Below are positions 48,425-56,535 of a stretch of 64,000 nt of DNA, one piece after another. Origin of the DNA: Gammaproteobacteria bacterium (GTDB taxonomy: Bacteria > Pseudomonadota > Gammaproteobacteria > Burkholderiales > Rhodocyclaceae). The notes below the pieces were generated by a model. That model saw only the letters and a program-made list of their open reading frames with translations, was not told the origin of the DNA and did no database searches. The position numbers and the translations under genes are program-made. Numbering within the stretch: the stretch's first letter is position 1; each line of letters starts with the position of its first letter. The stretch covers positions 1-64,000 of the forward strand of contig JAHJHI010000037.1 of assembly GCA_018824085.1 (NCBI GenBank), read 5' to 3'.

Positions 48425-49162
48425 TCAGGCGAGACGCTTGCGGGCGACAGCGCCGATCAGGCCGATGCCGGCGAGCATCAGCGCCCACGATTCCGGTTCC
48501 GGCACGGCGGTCACGTTCAGGCTCACGTTGTCGATGCCGACCTGCAGCGCGGCGACGTTGGCGACGCTGGCGAAGCGCAGCTGGAAGGTGCCGCCGGCGG
48601 CGAGCAGATCCGTCACGTCAAAGCTGAAGTCGATGTAGCCATTGGACAGGTCGCCGAAGCTGCGGCCGGTGGCGCCACCCAGGTAGAAGGTGCGCAGCAC
48701 GTCGGAGCCGGTGGAGAACGCGTCGGCGTTGCCGCTCAGCAGGTCAACACGCAGGTGCTGGTTCAGGCCGGCGGTGAAGTCGAGGCCCGTGCCGTCGATG
48801 TGCACGGCGCCGTCGTTGCTCTGGTCGTTCGCGAACAGCGAGAACGACAGCGTTGCCTTGGTCAGCGTGGGGGCGACGAAGGACTGGATCAGCGCGTTCT
48901 GGCTCGGTGCGTAGGCGTCGAGCAGTGCGTAGTACTGGCCGGACGCGGCGCCGGCAGTGGCGTAGCCGGATGCCGGGGAAGCGACGCCGCTGGTGACGAG
49001 GTTGCCGCCGAAGGCACCGTCCTCGTGGATCATCCAGCCGGACGGCGTATAGGTTTCGTCGCCGTCGGCTTCAAAGCCGCCGTTCTGGATCAGTTCCGAC
49101 GCGTTGGCGACGGAGCTGCCGATCGCGAGCGCGAGCAGCAGCGGATATGCGATTTTCTTCAT
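48425..49162 (-). CDS. PEP-CTERM exosortase-substrate protein upstream of phoA
   Basis: A 245-residue exported protein. Signal peptide KKIAYPLLLALAIGSSVANA, then a beta-rich domain starting LIQNGGFEADGDETYTPSGW (the carbohydrate-binding-like pattern seen in DUF642-type and choice-of-anchor proteins). The C-terminal sorting signal is VPEPESWALMLAGIGLI plus basic tail ARKRLA. The exosortase EpsH/XrtA-type system that would process it is not in the window. The start at 49162 has AGAGG upstream; an earlier in-frame codon would add unconserved residues. It is first gene of the operon with phoA. Confidence 0.9.
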   Translation of the reverse strand: MKKIAYPLLLALAIGSSVANASELIQNGGFEADGDETYTPSGWMIHEDGAFGGNLVTSGVASPASGYATAGAASGQYYALLDAYAPSQNALIQSFVAPTLTKATLSFSLFANDQSNDGAVHIDGTGLDFTAGLNQHLRVDLLSGNADAFSTGSDVLRTFYLGGATGRSFGDLSNGYIDFSFDVTDLLAAGGTFQLRFASVANVAALQVGIDNVSLNVTAVPEPESWALMLAGIGLIGAVARKRLA

Positions 49163-49226
49163 GACTGGATTGCCTCTCGTTGTCGTTCGCAAGCCCGTAT
49201 GCGAACCGTGAGGGCAATCTAGTCAT

Positions 49227-49238
49227 GACGTGTGACAG
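49227..49238 (-). promoter_or_regulatory. Pho-like half-site, 11-mer shared with 53251
   Basis: On the minus strand CTGTCAC followed by ACGTC, about 65 bp before the PEP-CTERM/phoA start. The 7-mer is a good Pho-box repeat but the partner repeat 11 bp away is poor. The 11-mer TGTCACACGTC recurs exactly before the other PEP-CTERM gene (53251-53261). Confidence 0.4.
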
Positions 49239-49292
49239 CGTCGTGTAGACTATTGAGTGCTTGTTTTCAATAACACGACAGGTGCATGAATT

Positions 49293-49943
49293 TCATCGCA
49301 GGGCGTCGATGGCGCGCCGGTAGCTTTCGCGTTTTTCACTTTCGCTGCTGGCCGCCATCTGCAGGTCGCGCACCAGACCGTCCTTCAGGCCGTACATCCA
49401 GCCGTGCACGCGGACTTGCTGGCCGCGCGCCCAGGCGTCGCGGATGACCGTCGTTTCGCACACATTGATGGCCTGCTCGATGACGTTCAGTTCGCACAGC
49501 CGGTCCTCGCGCGCCTCCTCGACCGTCAGCACGTCCAGCAGACGGTGGTGCTTGTCGCGCACCACCTGCACGTTGCGCAGCCAGTTGTCGATCAGGCCCA
49601 TGCGCATGTCGTGCAGCGCGGCCCGCACGCCGCCGCAGCCATAGTGGCCGACCACCAGCACGTGCTTCACCTTCAGCACGTCGACCGCGAACTGCATGAC
49701 CGACAGGCAGTTCAGGTCGGTCTGGACCACCATGTTCGCGACGTTCCGGTGCACGAACACTTCGCCCGGAATCAGGCCGACGATCTGGTTGGCCGGCACG
49801 CGGCTGTCGGAACAGCCGATCCAGAGGTATTCAGGCGCCTGCAGTGTGGCGAGACGCTCGAAAAAAAGCGGATCGTCGATCCGCATGCGCTCCGCCCACT
49901 CCCGATTGGCTTTGAAAAGATGATCAAGTTCTTTCAATTTCAT
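49293..49943 (-). CDS. can: beta-class carbonic anhydrase
   Basis: A 216-residue beta-carbonic anhydrase converting CO2 to bicarbonate. Zinc ligands Cys44, His100 and Cys103 (WIGCSDSRVP; VVGHYGCGG), with the Asp46-Arg48 dyad intact. It has the E. coli Can length. The start at 49943 begins KLKELDHLF, the family N-terminus, with a weak GGGAG site upstream; an ATG three codons earlier is the alternative. Monocistronic and convergent with nothing nearby. Confidence 0.95.
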   Translation of the reverse strand: MKLKELDHLFKANREWAERMRIDDPLFFERLATLQAPEYLWIGCSDSRVPANQIVGLIPGEVFVHRNVANMVVQTDLNCLSVMQFAVDVLKVKHVLVVGHYGCGGVRAALHDMRMGLIDNWLRNVQVVRDKHHRLLDVLTVEEAREDRLCELNVIEQAINVCETTVIRDAWARGQQVRVHGWMYGLKDGLVRDLQMAASSESEKRESYRRAIDALR

Positions 49944-50001
49944 GGCTCCCAAGTATCAGGACCGATTATATCGATGGACGCCCGCGCGCTCGCGCGGGAC
50001 G

Positions 50002-50040
50002 AAAAAAAAGCGTCCTGCGGGCGGACCCGCGAGACGCTTT
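50002..50040 (-). terminator. Rho-independent terminator of the BON-domain gene
   Basis: On the minus strand AAAGCGTC ... GACGCTTT closes an inner GC stem (CGCGGGTCC/CCCGCAG-like) and is followed by eight T. It starts 20 bp beyond the stop at 50060. Confidence 0.88.
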
Positions 50041-50059
50041 CGGCCTGTCCGGTCAAAGC

Positions 50060-50563
50060 TCAGCCGGGATTCACCAGCAGCTGATTTTCGATGCCGACGA
50101 CACCCTTGACGGCGGCTACCAGTTCGGCCGCGCGCGCGCGCGCAGCTTCGCTCGGTGCCGTGCCGGTCAGTGTGACCTTGCCCTGATCGGTATCGACGTT
50201 GATCTTGAACGCGCTCAGGTCGGGGTCGCCGGCGAGCGCGGCATTCGCGGCCACGGTGATGGCGGCGTCGTCGATCTTGGTTCCCACCGTTTCGGCTGCA
50301 TCACCGGTTGCGGTGCGGGCGTCGGCGGCGGCCTGTTCGGCTTTCACCTGTGCCTCGTCCATCGCACCTTCGGCCCGGTTGGCCATCTCGTCCGCCTTCT
50401 GCTCGGTCTGCGAGATGGCGGAATCGAGCTTCTGGCCCAGCGTCGCTTCGTCGTTCGACTGGCCGCAGGCAGCCAGCGTCAGTGCCAGTGCGGTGGCGCT
50501 CGCCAGGCGGAAGGCCGGCGTGAGCAGGATGTGGCTGGGTTTTCGGGTGACGACGTTTTCCAT
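50060..50563 (-). CDS. BON-domain lipoprotein
   Basis: A 167-residue lipoprotein. Signal peptide ending LTLAACGQ, then a helical Ala/Glu-rich stretch (about 40-95, AEGAMDEAQVKAEQAAADAR). A single BON domain follows (about 98-165, DAAITVAANAALAGDPDLSAF...VTLTGTAPSEAARARA). BON domains bind phospholipid and are typical of osmotically induced envelope proteins such as OsmY. The start at 50563 is supported by AGGAG 7 nt upstream. A strong terminator follows. Confidence 0.9.
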   Translation of the reverse strand: MENVVTRKPSHILLTPAFRLASATALALTLAACGQSNDEATLGQKLDSAISQTEQKADEMANRAEGAMDEAQVKAEQAAADARTATGDAAETVGTKIDDAAITVAANAALAGDPDLSAFKINVDTDQGKVTLTGTAPSEAARARAAELVAAVKGVVGIENQLLVNPG

Positions 50564-50804
50564 GGGGCATCTCCTGTTGCAATGAAGTGGGTGGCGTTGC
50601 AGCCATGATTCGACTTTAGGCGCCAGGCGCGCCGCCGACTGTCGGCGCTGCCGCGCTGCCGTGTAGGAAGAGGCGTACCCCGGGCACCCGCGGCGGCGAG
50701 GCATCTGCGGACTGGTCGACACCTGTCGCGGCGGCGCGATGGCCGGGGCCACGGCGCTGTGTTCAAATCACGCAGTCAATCAAGTCAAACCGTCCGCCCC
50801 CGAC

Positions 50805-52580
50805 ATGAGCGCCGTCAGATACCGCATCACGCCGACCCATCCCGAAGCCCACCTGTTTGAAGTCGAGATCGACATCGCCTGCCCGGCGCCGGACGGTCAG
50901 CGCCTGTCGCTGCCGGCCTGGATACCGGGCAGCTACATGATCCGCGAGTTCGCGCGTCACATCGTGCGCATCGAAGCGCGCGACGGCATCAAGGCGGTCG
51001 CGCTGACGAAGATGGACAAGCACACCTGGCAGGCGGCGCCGTGCGACGGTCCGCTGCGCGTGCGCTACGAGGTGTATGCGTGGGATCTGTCGGTGCGCGC
51101 CGCGCATCTGGACTGCACGCATGGTTTCTTCAACGGCAGCAGCGTGTTCCTGATGGTGCACGGCCGGGAAGGCGAGCCGTGCGAGGTCGATATCCGCCCG
51201 CCGTCGGGGCGTGCGTACAAGGAATGGCGGGTCGCGACGACGCTGCCGGAAGGCGTCGGGCGCGGTGCCGCCAAGCGTCACGGCTTCGGCCTGTACCGCG
51301 CCGCCAGCTACGACGAGCTGATAGACCATCCGGTCGAGATGGGCAGCTACGCGCTGTATGAATTCAAGGCCTGCGGCGTGCCGCACGAGGTGGCGATCAC
51401 CGGCCATCACGACATCGACGCCGCGCGCCTGTGCGACGACCTGCGCCACATCTGCGAATGGCAGATCCGCCTGTTCGGCGAACCGGCGCCCTTCGAGCGC
51501 TACCTCTTTCTGGTGATGGCGGTCGGCGACGGCTACGGCGGGCTGGAGCATCGCTCGAGCACCGCCTTGCTGTGTTCGCGCAACGACCTGCCGGCACCCG
51601 GTGCAACGCAGATGTCCGACGCCTACCGCGGTTTTGCGGGGCTGTGCAGCCACGAGTATTTCCACTCCTGGAACATCAAGCGCATCAAGCCGGCGGCCTT
51701 CGTGCCCTACGACCTCACGCGAGAGAACCACACGCGGCAGCTATGGGCGTTCGAAGGCATCACTTCCTACTACGACGACCTGGCGCTGGTGCGTTCCGGC
51801 GTCATCGCGCGCGACGATTACCTGAAACTGCTGGCCAAGACGATCACCAGCGTGATGCGCGGTGCCGGACGGCTCAAGCAGAGCGTGGGCGACTCGTCGT
51901 TCGACGCCTGGATCAAGTTCTACCGCCAGGACGAGAACGCGCCGAACGCCATCGTCAGCTACTACACCAAGGGTGCGCTGGTCGCGCTGGCGCTCGATCT
52001 CACGTTGCGCAGCAAGAGCCGCGGCGCGGTGTCGCTGGACGACGTGATGCGCCGCCTGTGGCTCGACCACGGCCAGACCGGCAAGGGTGTGCCGGAGGAC
52101 GGCGTGCGCCTGGCGGCCGAGGCGGTCAGCGGGCTGAAGCTCAAGCGCTTCTTCGATCTCGCCACGGAAGGGACGGAAGACCTGCCGCTGGAGCGCCTGC
52201 TGCGCGCCTGCGGCCTCGACCTGAAATTCGAGGCCGCAGGCGCCGCGCCGGTACTGGGCGTGAAGACGGCGAACGACGGTGACAACGTGCGCGTGACCCA
52301 GGTGCTGGATCACGGCGCGGCGCAGCGCGCGGGCCTGTCGGCCGGCGACGTGCTGGTGGCGCTCGACAACCTGCGGGTGACGGCGACGACGCTGGAGCCC
52401 CTGCTCAAGCGCCGGCTGGCGGGCGACGAAGTGAAGATCCACGCCTTCCGGCGCGACGAATTGATGAAATTCCGCGTGCGCCTGGATGCGGCGCCGGTCG
52501 ATCAGGCGCGCATCGCGCTGGCGACGCGCGCCGGCGCGCCGGCGCGCGAGCTGCTCGAACAGTGGCTGGGGAAGGGCTGA
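50805..52580 (+). CDS. M61-family glycyl aminopeptidase-like protease with PDZ domain
   Basis: A 591-residue M61 peptidase. N-terminal beta domain (about 1-170). The catalytic region has the zinc motif HEYFH at 283-287 (CSHEYFHSWNIKRIKP) followed by the glutamate ligand region WAFEGITSYYDD. C-terminal PDZ domain at about 480-570 (GAAQRAGLSAGDVLVALDN). No signal peptide is seen, so a cytoplasmic location is likely. The start ATG at 50805 has no strong ribosome site, but conservation begins right after it. Substrate not known. Confidence 0.93.
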   Translation: MSAVRYRITPTHPEAHLFEVEIDIACPAPDGQRLSLPAWIPGSYMIREFARHIVRIEARDGIKAVALTKMDKHTWQAAPCDGPLRVRYEVYAWDLSVRAAHLDCTHGFFNGSSVFLMVHGREGEPCEVDIRPPSGRAYKEWRVATTLPEGVGRGAAKRHGFGLYRAASYDELIDHPVEMGSYALYEFKACGVPHEVAITGHHDIDAARLCDDLRHICEWQIRLFGEPAPFERYLFLVMAVGDGYGGLEHRSSTALLCSRNDLPAPGATQMSDAYRGFAGLCSHEYFHSWNIKRIKPAAFVPYDLTRENHTRQLWAFEGITSYYDDLALVRSGVIARDDYLKLLAKTITSVMRGAGRLKQSVGDSSFDAWIKFYRQDENAPNAIVSYYTKGALVALALDLTLRSKSRGAVSLDDVMRRLWLDHGQTGKGVPEDGVRLAAEAVSGLKLKRFFDLATEGTEDLPLERLLRACGLDLKFEAAGAAPVLGVKTANDGDNVRVTQVLDHGAAQRAGLSAGDVLVALDNLRVTATTLEPLLKRRLAGDEVKIHAFRRDELMKFRVRLDAAPVDQARIALATRAGAPARELLEQWLGKG

Positions 52581-52603
52581 ACGTCGTGCGGCGACGGCCG
52601 TGC

Positions 52604-53200
52604 TCAGCCGATGCGGCGCGCGGCGGACAGGCCGATCATGCCGAGGCCGGCCAGCATCAGCATCCATTCGCGCGGTTCGGGCACGACGGCGACGTTGAGC
52701 GAGAACACGTCGCCCGCGTGCATCGTGTCGAACGCGATGCGCCAGTCGTCGAGCGTGTCTTCATAGAACGGGTTGCCGACATAGATTTCGGTGAACGAGG
52801 CCGACGCTGACGCGACGGCGCTGACGATGACGTCGGTCGCCGAGCCGCCGAACGTGACGTCCGGCAGATCGCCCGACTGCGTCGCGCCCCTGGCGGAACC
52901 GATGGAGCCGAAGCGGGCGCCGGACAGCGTCAGGCGCAGGCCGGGCAGGCCGGCTCCGCTGACTTCGCGAATGAGTGCGTTGAAGTCGATGCCGCCGGCC
53001 GCGATGTCGTCCGCGTCGACGACGAAGCTCATCGCCGTGGGCAGCGCGTTGAACAGTGTCAGGTCAAGCGCCAGCAGCGATGCGCTGCTGAAGCTGGTGT
53101 CCAGCGCGTTGCCGTTGAGCGTCGCGGAATCGAGCGTGACGGCATGCGTCGGCGCGCTGATGACCAGGGCGCCGGCGAGTGCGAGTACGTATCTGTACAT
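52604..53200 (-). CDS. PEP-CTERM protein divergent from phoD
   Basis: A 198-residue exported protein. Signal peptide YRYVLALAGALVISAPTHA, a short beta-rich domain (VTLDSATLNGNALDTSFSSA), then the sorting signal VPEPREWMLMLAGLGMIGL with basic ARRIG tail. The N-terminus is a fair signal peptide, so export followed by exosortase processing is expected. Function of the domain is unknown. The start at 53200 has GGAG about 10 nt upstream. It shares the 157-bp promoter region with phoD. Confidence 0.9.
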   Translation of the reverse strand: MYRYVLALAGALVISAPTHAVTLDSATLNGNALDTSFSSASLLALDLTLFNALPTAMSFVVDADDIAAGGIDFNALIREVSGAGLPGLRLTLSGARFGSIGSARGATQSGDLPDVTFGGSATDVIVSAVASASASFTEIYVGNPFYEDTLDDWRIAFDTMHAGDVFSLNVAVVPEPREWMLMLAGLGMIGLSAARRIG

Positions 53201-53255
53201 GTCGGAAGGCTCCGTCTGAAAAGTGGGTGTCTGAGGGCGACGATAGGGCGGACGT

Positions 53256-53273
53256 GTGACATGGACATGTCGG
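53256..53273 (-). promoter_or_regulatory. degenerate Pho-box candidate before the PEP-CTERM gene
   Basis: Minus-strand CCGACAT-GTCC-ATGTCAC matches the two-heptamer CTGTCAT-N4-CTGTCAC pattern at 11 of 14 positions. It is 56 bp before the start at 53200 and contains most of the shared 11-mer. It is weaker than the site facing phoD. Confidence 0.4.
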
Positions 53274-53297
53274 CGCGCTGACGTTCGGGTCAAGATT

Positions 53298-53315
53298 CCG
53301 TCATCGGTCTGTCAC
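53298..53315 (+). promoter_or_regulatory. Pho box upstream of phoD
   Basis: CCGTCAT-CGGT-CTGTCAC has two heptamers with exact 4-bp spacing, differing from CTGTCAT-N4-CTGTCAC at one base. A -10-like CACACT (53326-53331) lies 11 bp on, and phoD starts 43 bp after the box. Predicted PhoB binding under phosphate limitation. Confidence 0.7.
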
Positions 53316-53358
53316 CGGCGCTGGCCACACTCCGGGCACACCCAGCCGGAGCTTCCCC

Positions 53359-55041
53359 ATGTCTTCCCACAATCTGTTTTCGCGCCGCGACTTCATGCGT
53401 GGCGTCGGTGCCGGCGCACTTGCCGGTTCGGCCGTCGTGCGTTCCGCCAGTGCGCTTGCGGCCAGCGGCAGCCTCTTCATGCACGGCGTGGCGAGCGGTG
53501 ACCCGCTGTCCGATCGCGTCATCATCTGGACCCGGGTCACGCCGCCGCGTCCGGGCACCGTCGCGGTGCTGTGGGAAGTGGCGCTCGATGATCGGTTCAC
53601 GCGCGTGATCCGGCGCGGCCGTGCGCTCACCGGCGCCGACATCGACTACACGGTGAAGGCCGACGTGCTGGGCCTGCCGTCCAGCGCCCGCCTGTACTAC
53701 CGCTTCCGCGCCGACGGCCAGCTGTCGCCGGCGGGGCGCACGCGCACGCTTCCGGCCGGCGCCGTCGATCAGGTGAAACTGGTCGTGCTGTCCTGTGCCA
53801 ACTATCCGGCCGGTTACTTCAATGTCTATGCCGAGGCGGCAAAGCTCGACGACGTCCACGCCGCCGTGCATCTCGGTGACTACATCTACGAATACCCGCG
53901 CGGTGGCTATGCGTCCGGCGACGCCGAGGCGCTCGGCCGAGAGGTTGATCCGGCAACGGAAATCCTGTCGCTGGAAGACTATCGCCAGCGCCACGCGCAG
54001 TACCGCACCGACGCCGACCTGCAGGCGCTGCACGCCGCGATGCCGATGATCGCCGTGTGGGACGACCACGAAATCACCAACGACGCCTGGCGCGACGGCG
54101 CGGAGAATCACAGCGAAGGCGTCGAGGGCGCGTTTGCCGACCGGCGTGCCGCGGCCGTGCGTGCCTATCACGAGTGGATGCCGACCCGCGTGCCGGACCC
54201 GACGCAGCCGGAGCGCATCAGCCGCAGCTTCCGCTTCGGCAACCTGCTGTCGCTGCACATGCTGGACACACGCCTGATCGGTCGCGACCAGCAGCTCGAC
54301 TACGCAAACTACTTTGGCGCCAGCGGCTTTGACGGTGCCCGGCTTGCCGCCGATCTGGCCGACCCCAACCGTCAGTTGCTGGGCGCCGAACAGACCGACT
54401 GGCTCGGCCTGCAGCTGGCGCGCTCCGACACGACGTGGGACGTACTCGGACAGCAGGTGCTGATGGGACGCATGGACATTCCGGCGCCGCTGGTGCTCGG
54501 CCAGATTTCGTTCTCCGCCTACAGCGCGCTGGTCGTGAAGGCGCAGACGGCGCCGGCCACGCTGACGGCGCAGGAACAGGCGGTGCTGGCGCAGCCCGCC
54601 ATTCCGTACAACCTTGACGCCTGGGACGGCTACGCCGTCGCGCGCGAAACGGTGCTCGGCACTGCGCGCGCGCTCGACAGGAACCTCGTCGTGCTGGCCG
54701 GCGACACGCACAACGCCTGGGCCAGCGACCTGGCCGACCATGCCGGGCGTCAGGTCGGCGTCGAATTCGCGACCTCGTCCGTGACCTCGCCCGGCTTCGA
54801 GGAGTACTTCCCGCTGGAAAACCCGCTCGCCGTCGCGGCCGGCCTGACGCAGATCATCGGCCCGCTGCAGTACGCCGACACATCGCACCGCGGCTTCATG
54901 ATCGTCACGGCGACGCCGGACGCCTGCCGTGCCGAGTGGCGCTACGTCAGCACCGTGAAGCAGCGCAGCTATACGCTGATCCAGGGCCCGGTGCTGCGCA
55001 CGCTGCCGGGCGCCGGGCAGCGCCGACTGCTGCCGGGCTGA
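53359..55041 (+). CDS. phoD: alkaline phosphatase, PhoD family
   Basis: A 560-residue PhoD-type phosphatase/phosphodiesterase. Tat signal SRRDFMRGVGAGALAGSAVV (Arg9-Arg10), N-terminal Fn3-like PhoD_N domain from GVASGDPLSDRVIIWTRVTP, and a metallophosphatase core with VLSCANY, HLGDYIYEYP, AVWDDHEITND and AGDTHNAW motifs. PhoD enzymes need Ca2+ and Fe3+ and are exported by Tat. A Pho box precedes it. With phoA at 46832, this gives two unrelated phosphatases for scavenging organic phosphate. Convergent with the HAD gene. Confidence 0.95.
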   Translation: MSSHNLFSRRDFMRGVGAGALAGSAVVRSASALAASGSLFMHGVASGDPLSDRVIIWTRVTPPRPGTVAVLWEVALDDRFTRVIRRGRALTGADIDYTVKADVLGLPSSARLYYRFRADGQLSPAGRTRTLPAGAVDQVKLVVLSCANYPAGYFNVYAEAAKLDDVHAAVHLGDYIYEYPRGGYASGDAEALGREVDPATEILSLEDYRQRHAQYRTDADLQALHAAMPMIAVWDDHEITNDAWRDGAENHSEGVEGAFADRRAAAVRAYHEWMPTRVPDPTQPERISRSFRFGNLLSLHMLDTRLIGRDQQLDYANYFGASGFDGARLAADLADPNRQLLGAEQTDWLGLQLARSDTTWDVLGQQVLMGRMDIPAPLVLGQISFSAYSALVVKAQTAPATLTAQEQAVLAQPAIPYNLDAWDGYAVARETVLGTARALDRNLVVLAGDTHNAWASDLADHAGRQVGVEFATSSVTSPGFEEYFPLENPLAVAAGLTQIIGPLQYADTSHRGFMIVTATPDACRAEWRYVSTVKQRSYTLIQGPVLRTLPGAGQRRLLPG

Positions 55042-55057
55042 ACGCGGGCGGGGCGGG

Positions 55058-55828
55058 TCAGCTCCGGAGAAGGTTGTCGACGAAGCTCGCGAAGTCGTCC
55101 GCGATCGCGGCGGGGCGGATGTCGGGGTTGTCCTCGTCGGCCGCCACGTACTTGCCGGTGCGCACCAGCACCGAGGCGATGCCGTGCGCCTGTGCACCGC
55201 CGATGTCGTCGCGCAGGTCGTCACCGACCATGATGGCCTCGTGCGCGGCAACGCCGGCCATGTCGAGTGCGGCCTGAAAAAAAGGCGCGGCCGGCTTGCC
55301 GGTGATTTCCGCGCTGACGCCGCTGCTGTACTCGAGCCCGGCGACGAAGGCGCCCATGTCGAGCGACATGCCGTCTTCCTCCCTGAAGTAGCGGTTGCGC
55401 GCCATGGCGATGAAGGGCAGGCCGCGCATGATGAGCCGGAAGGCGGTGTTGAGCGAGGCATAGTCGAAATGGACGCCGGCGTCGCCCAGTACCAGCGCGT
55501 CCGGCTCGTCCGCATCCGGTCCGGTTTCCGGCAACAGGTCCGGGTGCACGAGGTAGTGCGGATGCAGGCCGCGCGAGCGCACGAGGTTCATCGTCGCACC
55601 CGGCGCCGTGAGCAGTTCGTCCTCCTGCATCGCGAGGCCCAGCGCGTTCATTTTTTCCGCAAGCAGGCGGCGCGGCGTGCGCGTGGTGTTGGTCAGGAAG
55701 ACGACGGCAAGACCGCTGGCGCGCAGGCGCGCGAGCGCACCGGCGGCGCCGGGTATCGGCGTGTCGCCGACGTGCAGCACGCCGGCGAGGTCGATCAGCA
55801 CGGCTTTCGGCGTGGAAGGTTCCTGCAT
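55058..55828 (-). CDS. HAD-IIA family phosphatase (LHPP-like)
   Basis: A 256-residue HAD subfamily IIA hydrolase. Motif I IDLAGVLHVGD keeps the nucleophile Asp but has Ala where the usual second Asp stands; LHPP-type members (DISGVL) also lack it, so activity is still likely. Motif II FLTNTTR, cap domain with VHPDLL, and motif III/IV VGDDLRDDIGGAQAHG near the C-terminus. LHPP-type enzymes act on phosphohistidine/phospholysine or pyrophosphate; the true substrate is unknown. It is convergent with phoD and 65 bp after the NarL-type regulator on the same strand. Confidence 0.9.
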   Translation of the reverse strand: MQEPSTPKAVLIDLAGVLHVGDTPIPGAAGALARLRASGLAVVFLTNTTRTPRRLLAEKMNALGLAMQEDELLTAPGATMNLVRSRGLHPHYLVHPDLLPETGPDADEPDALVLGDAGVHFDYASLNTAFRLIMRGLPFIAMARNRYFREEDGMSLDMGAFVAGLEYSSGVSAEITGKPAAPFFQAALDMAGVAAHEAIMVGDDLRDDIGGAQAHGIASVLVRTGKYVAADEDNPDIRPAAIADDFASFVDNLLRS

Positions 55829-55893
55829 GGCAAGCCTCCTTTTCTGCGTGGTCTTCGTCGTGACGCGCGTCGCGCGGCGACGCCTGCCCGACG

Positions 55894-56535
55894 CTACAGC
55901 GCAACCAGCTGGTTGCGCGCGGCAAAGCTCACCAGTTCGACCGGATTCCTGATGCCGAGTTTGTCGAACAGCCGCGCGCGATAGGTGCTGATGGTGTTGG
56001 CCGACAGCGACAGTTCGCGTGCGATGTCGCCCACCGAATGTCCGTTGGCCAGCAGTTTGAGGACCTGCATTTCGCGGTTCGACAGGCTGTCGAGCGGTGA
56101 CGCGGGCGTGTCGCTGCGCACGCCGAACGCCAGCCGCTCGGCCAGTTCCGGCGTGACGAACAGTCCGCCGCGCGCAACGCGCTGTATCGCCTCGTACAGC
56201 TGCGCGGGCGAACAGCCCTTGTTCAGGTAGCCGGCCGCGCCGCTCTTGAGCGCGCGCACGCCGAACTGCGATTCCGGATAGGTCGACAGCATCAGCACGG
56301 CGACACGCGGAAACTCGGTGCGCACCTGTTTGAGCACGTCGAAGCCGTCGCGGTCGCCGAGCGCGATGTCCAGCAGCACGACATCGACCGGCGCGTCGCG
56401 CAGCAGGCGCATCAGTCCGGGGCCGCCGGCAGCTTCGCCTGCGACGGCGATGGCAGGGCTTTCGCCGAGGATCTGTGCGATGCCGCGACGCAGCATCATG
56501 TGGTCATCGACGATGACGACGCGCACCGGACTCAT
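55894..56535 (-). CDS. NarL/FixJ-family response regulator
   Basis: A 213-residue two-component regulator. Receiver domain with Asp56 (VDVVLLDIALG), Lys near 103, and a LuxR-type HTH at about 150-205 (SNREMQVLKLLANGHSVGDI, then SLSANTISTYRARLFDKLGI). The start overlaps the sensor kinase stop (ATGA at 56532-56535). Together they form a NarX/NarL-like pair whose signal is unknown. The target genes are not evident from this window. Confidence 0.95.
   Translation of the reverse strand: MSPVRVVIVDDHMMLRRGIAQILGESPAIAVAGEAAGGPGLMRLLRDAPVDVVLLDIALGDRDGFDVLKQVRTEFPRVAVLMLSTYPESQFGVRALKSGAAGYLNKGCSPAQLYEAIQRVARGGLFVTPELAERLAFGVRSDTPASPLDSLSNREMQVLKLLANGHSVGDIARELSLSANTISTYRARLFDKLGIRNPVELVSFAARNQLVAL

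Noticed and set aside
46697-49222. 841-codon plus-strand frame opposite phoA and the PEP-CTERM gene
   Set aside because: Shadow frame; phoA active-site motifs are on the minus strand.
49981-49998. CCCGCGCG-ct-CGCGCGGG hairpin
   Set aside because: No T-run on either side; it sits next to the real BON-gene terminator and is probably only GC-rich sequence.
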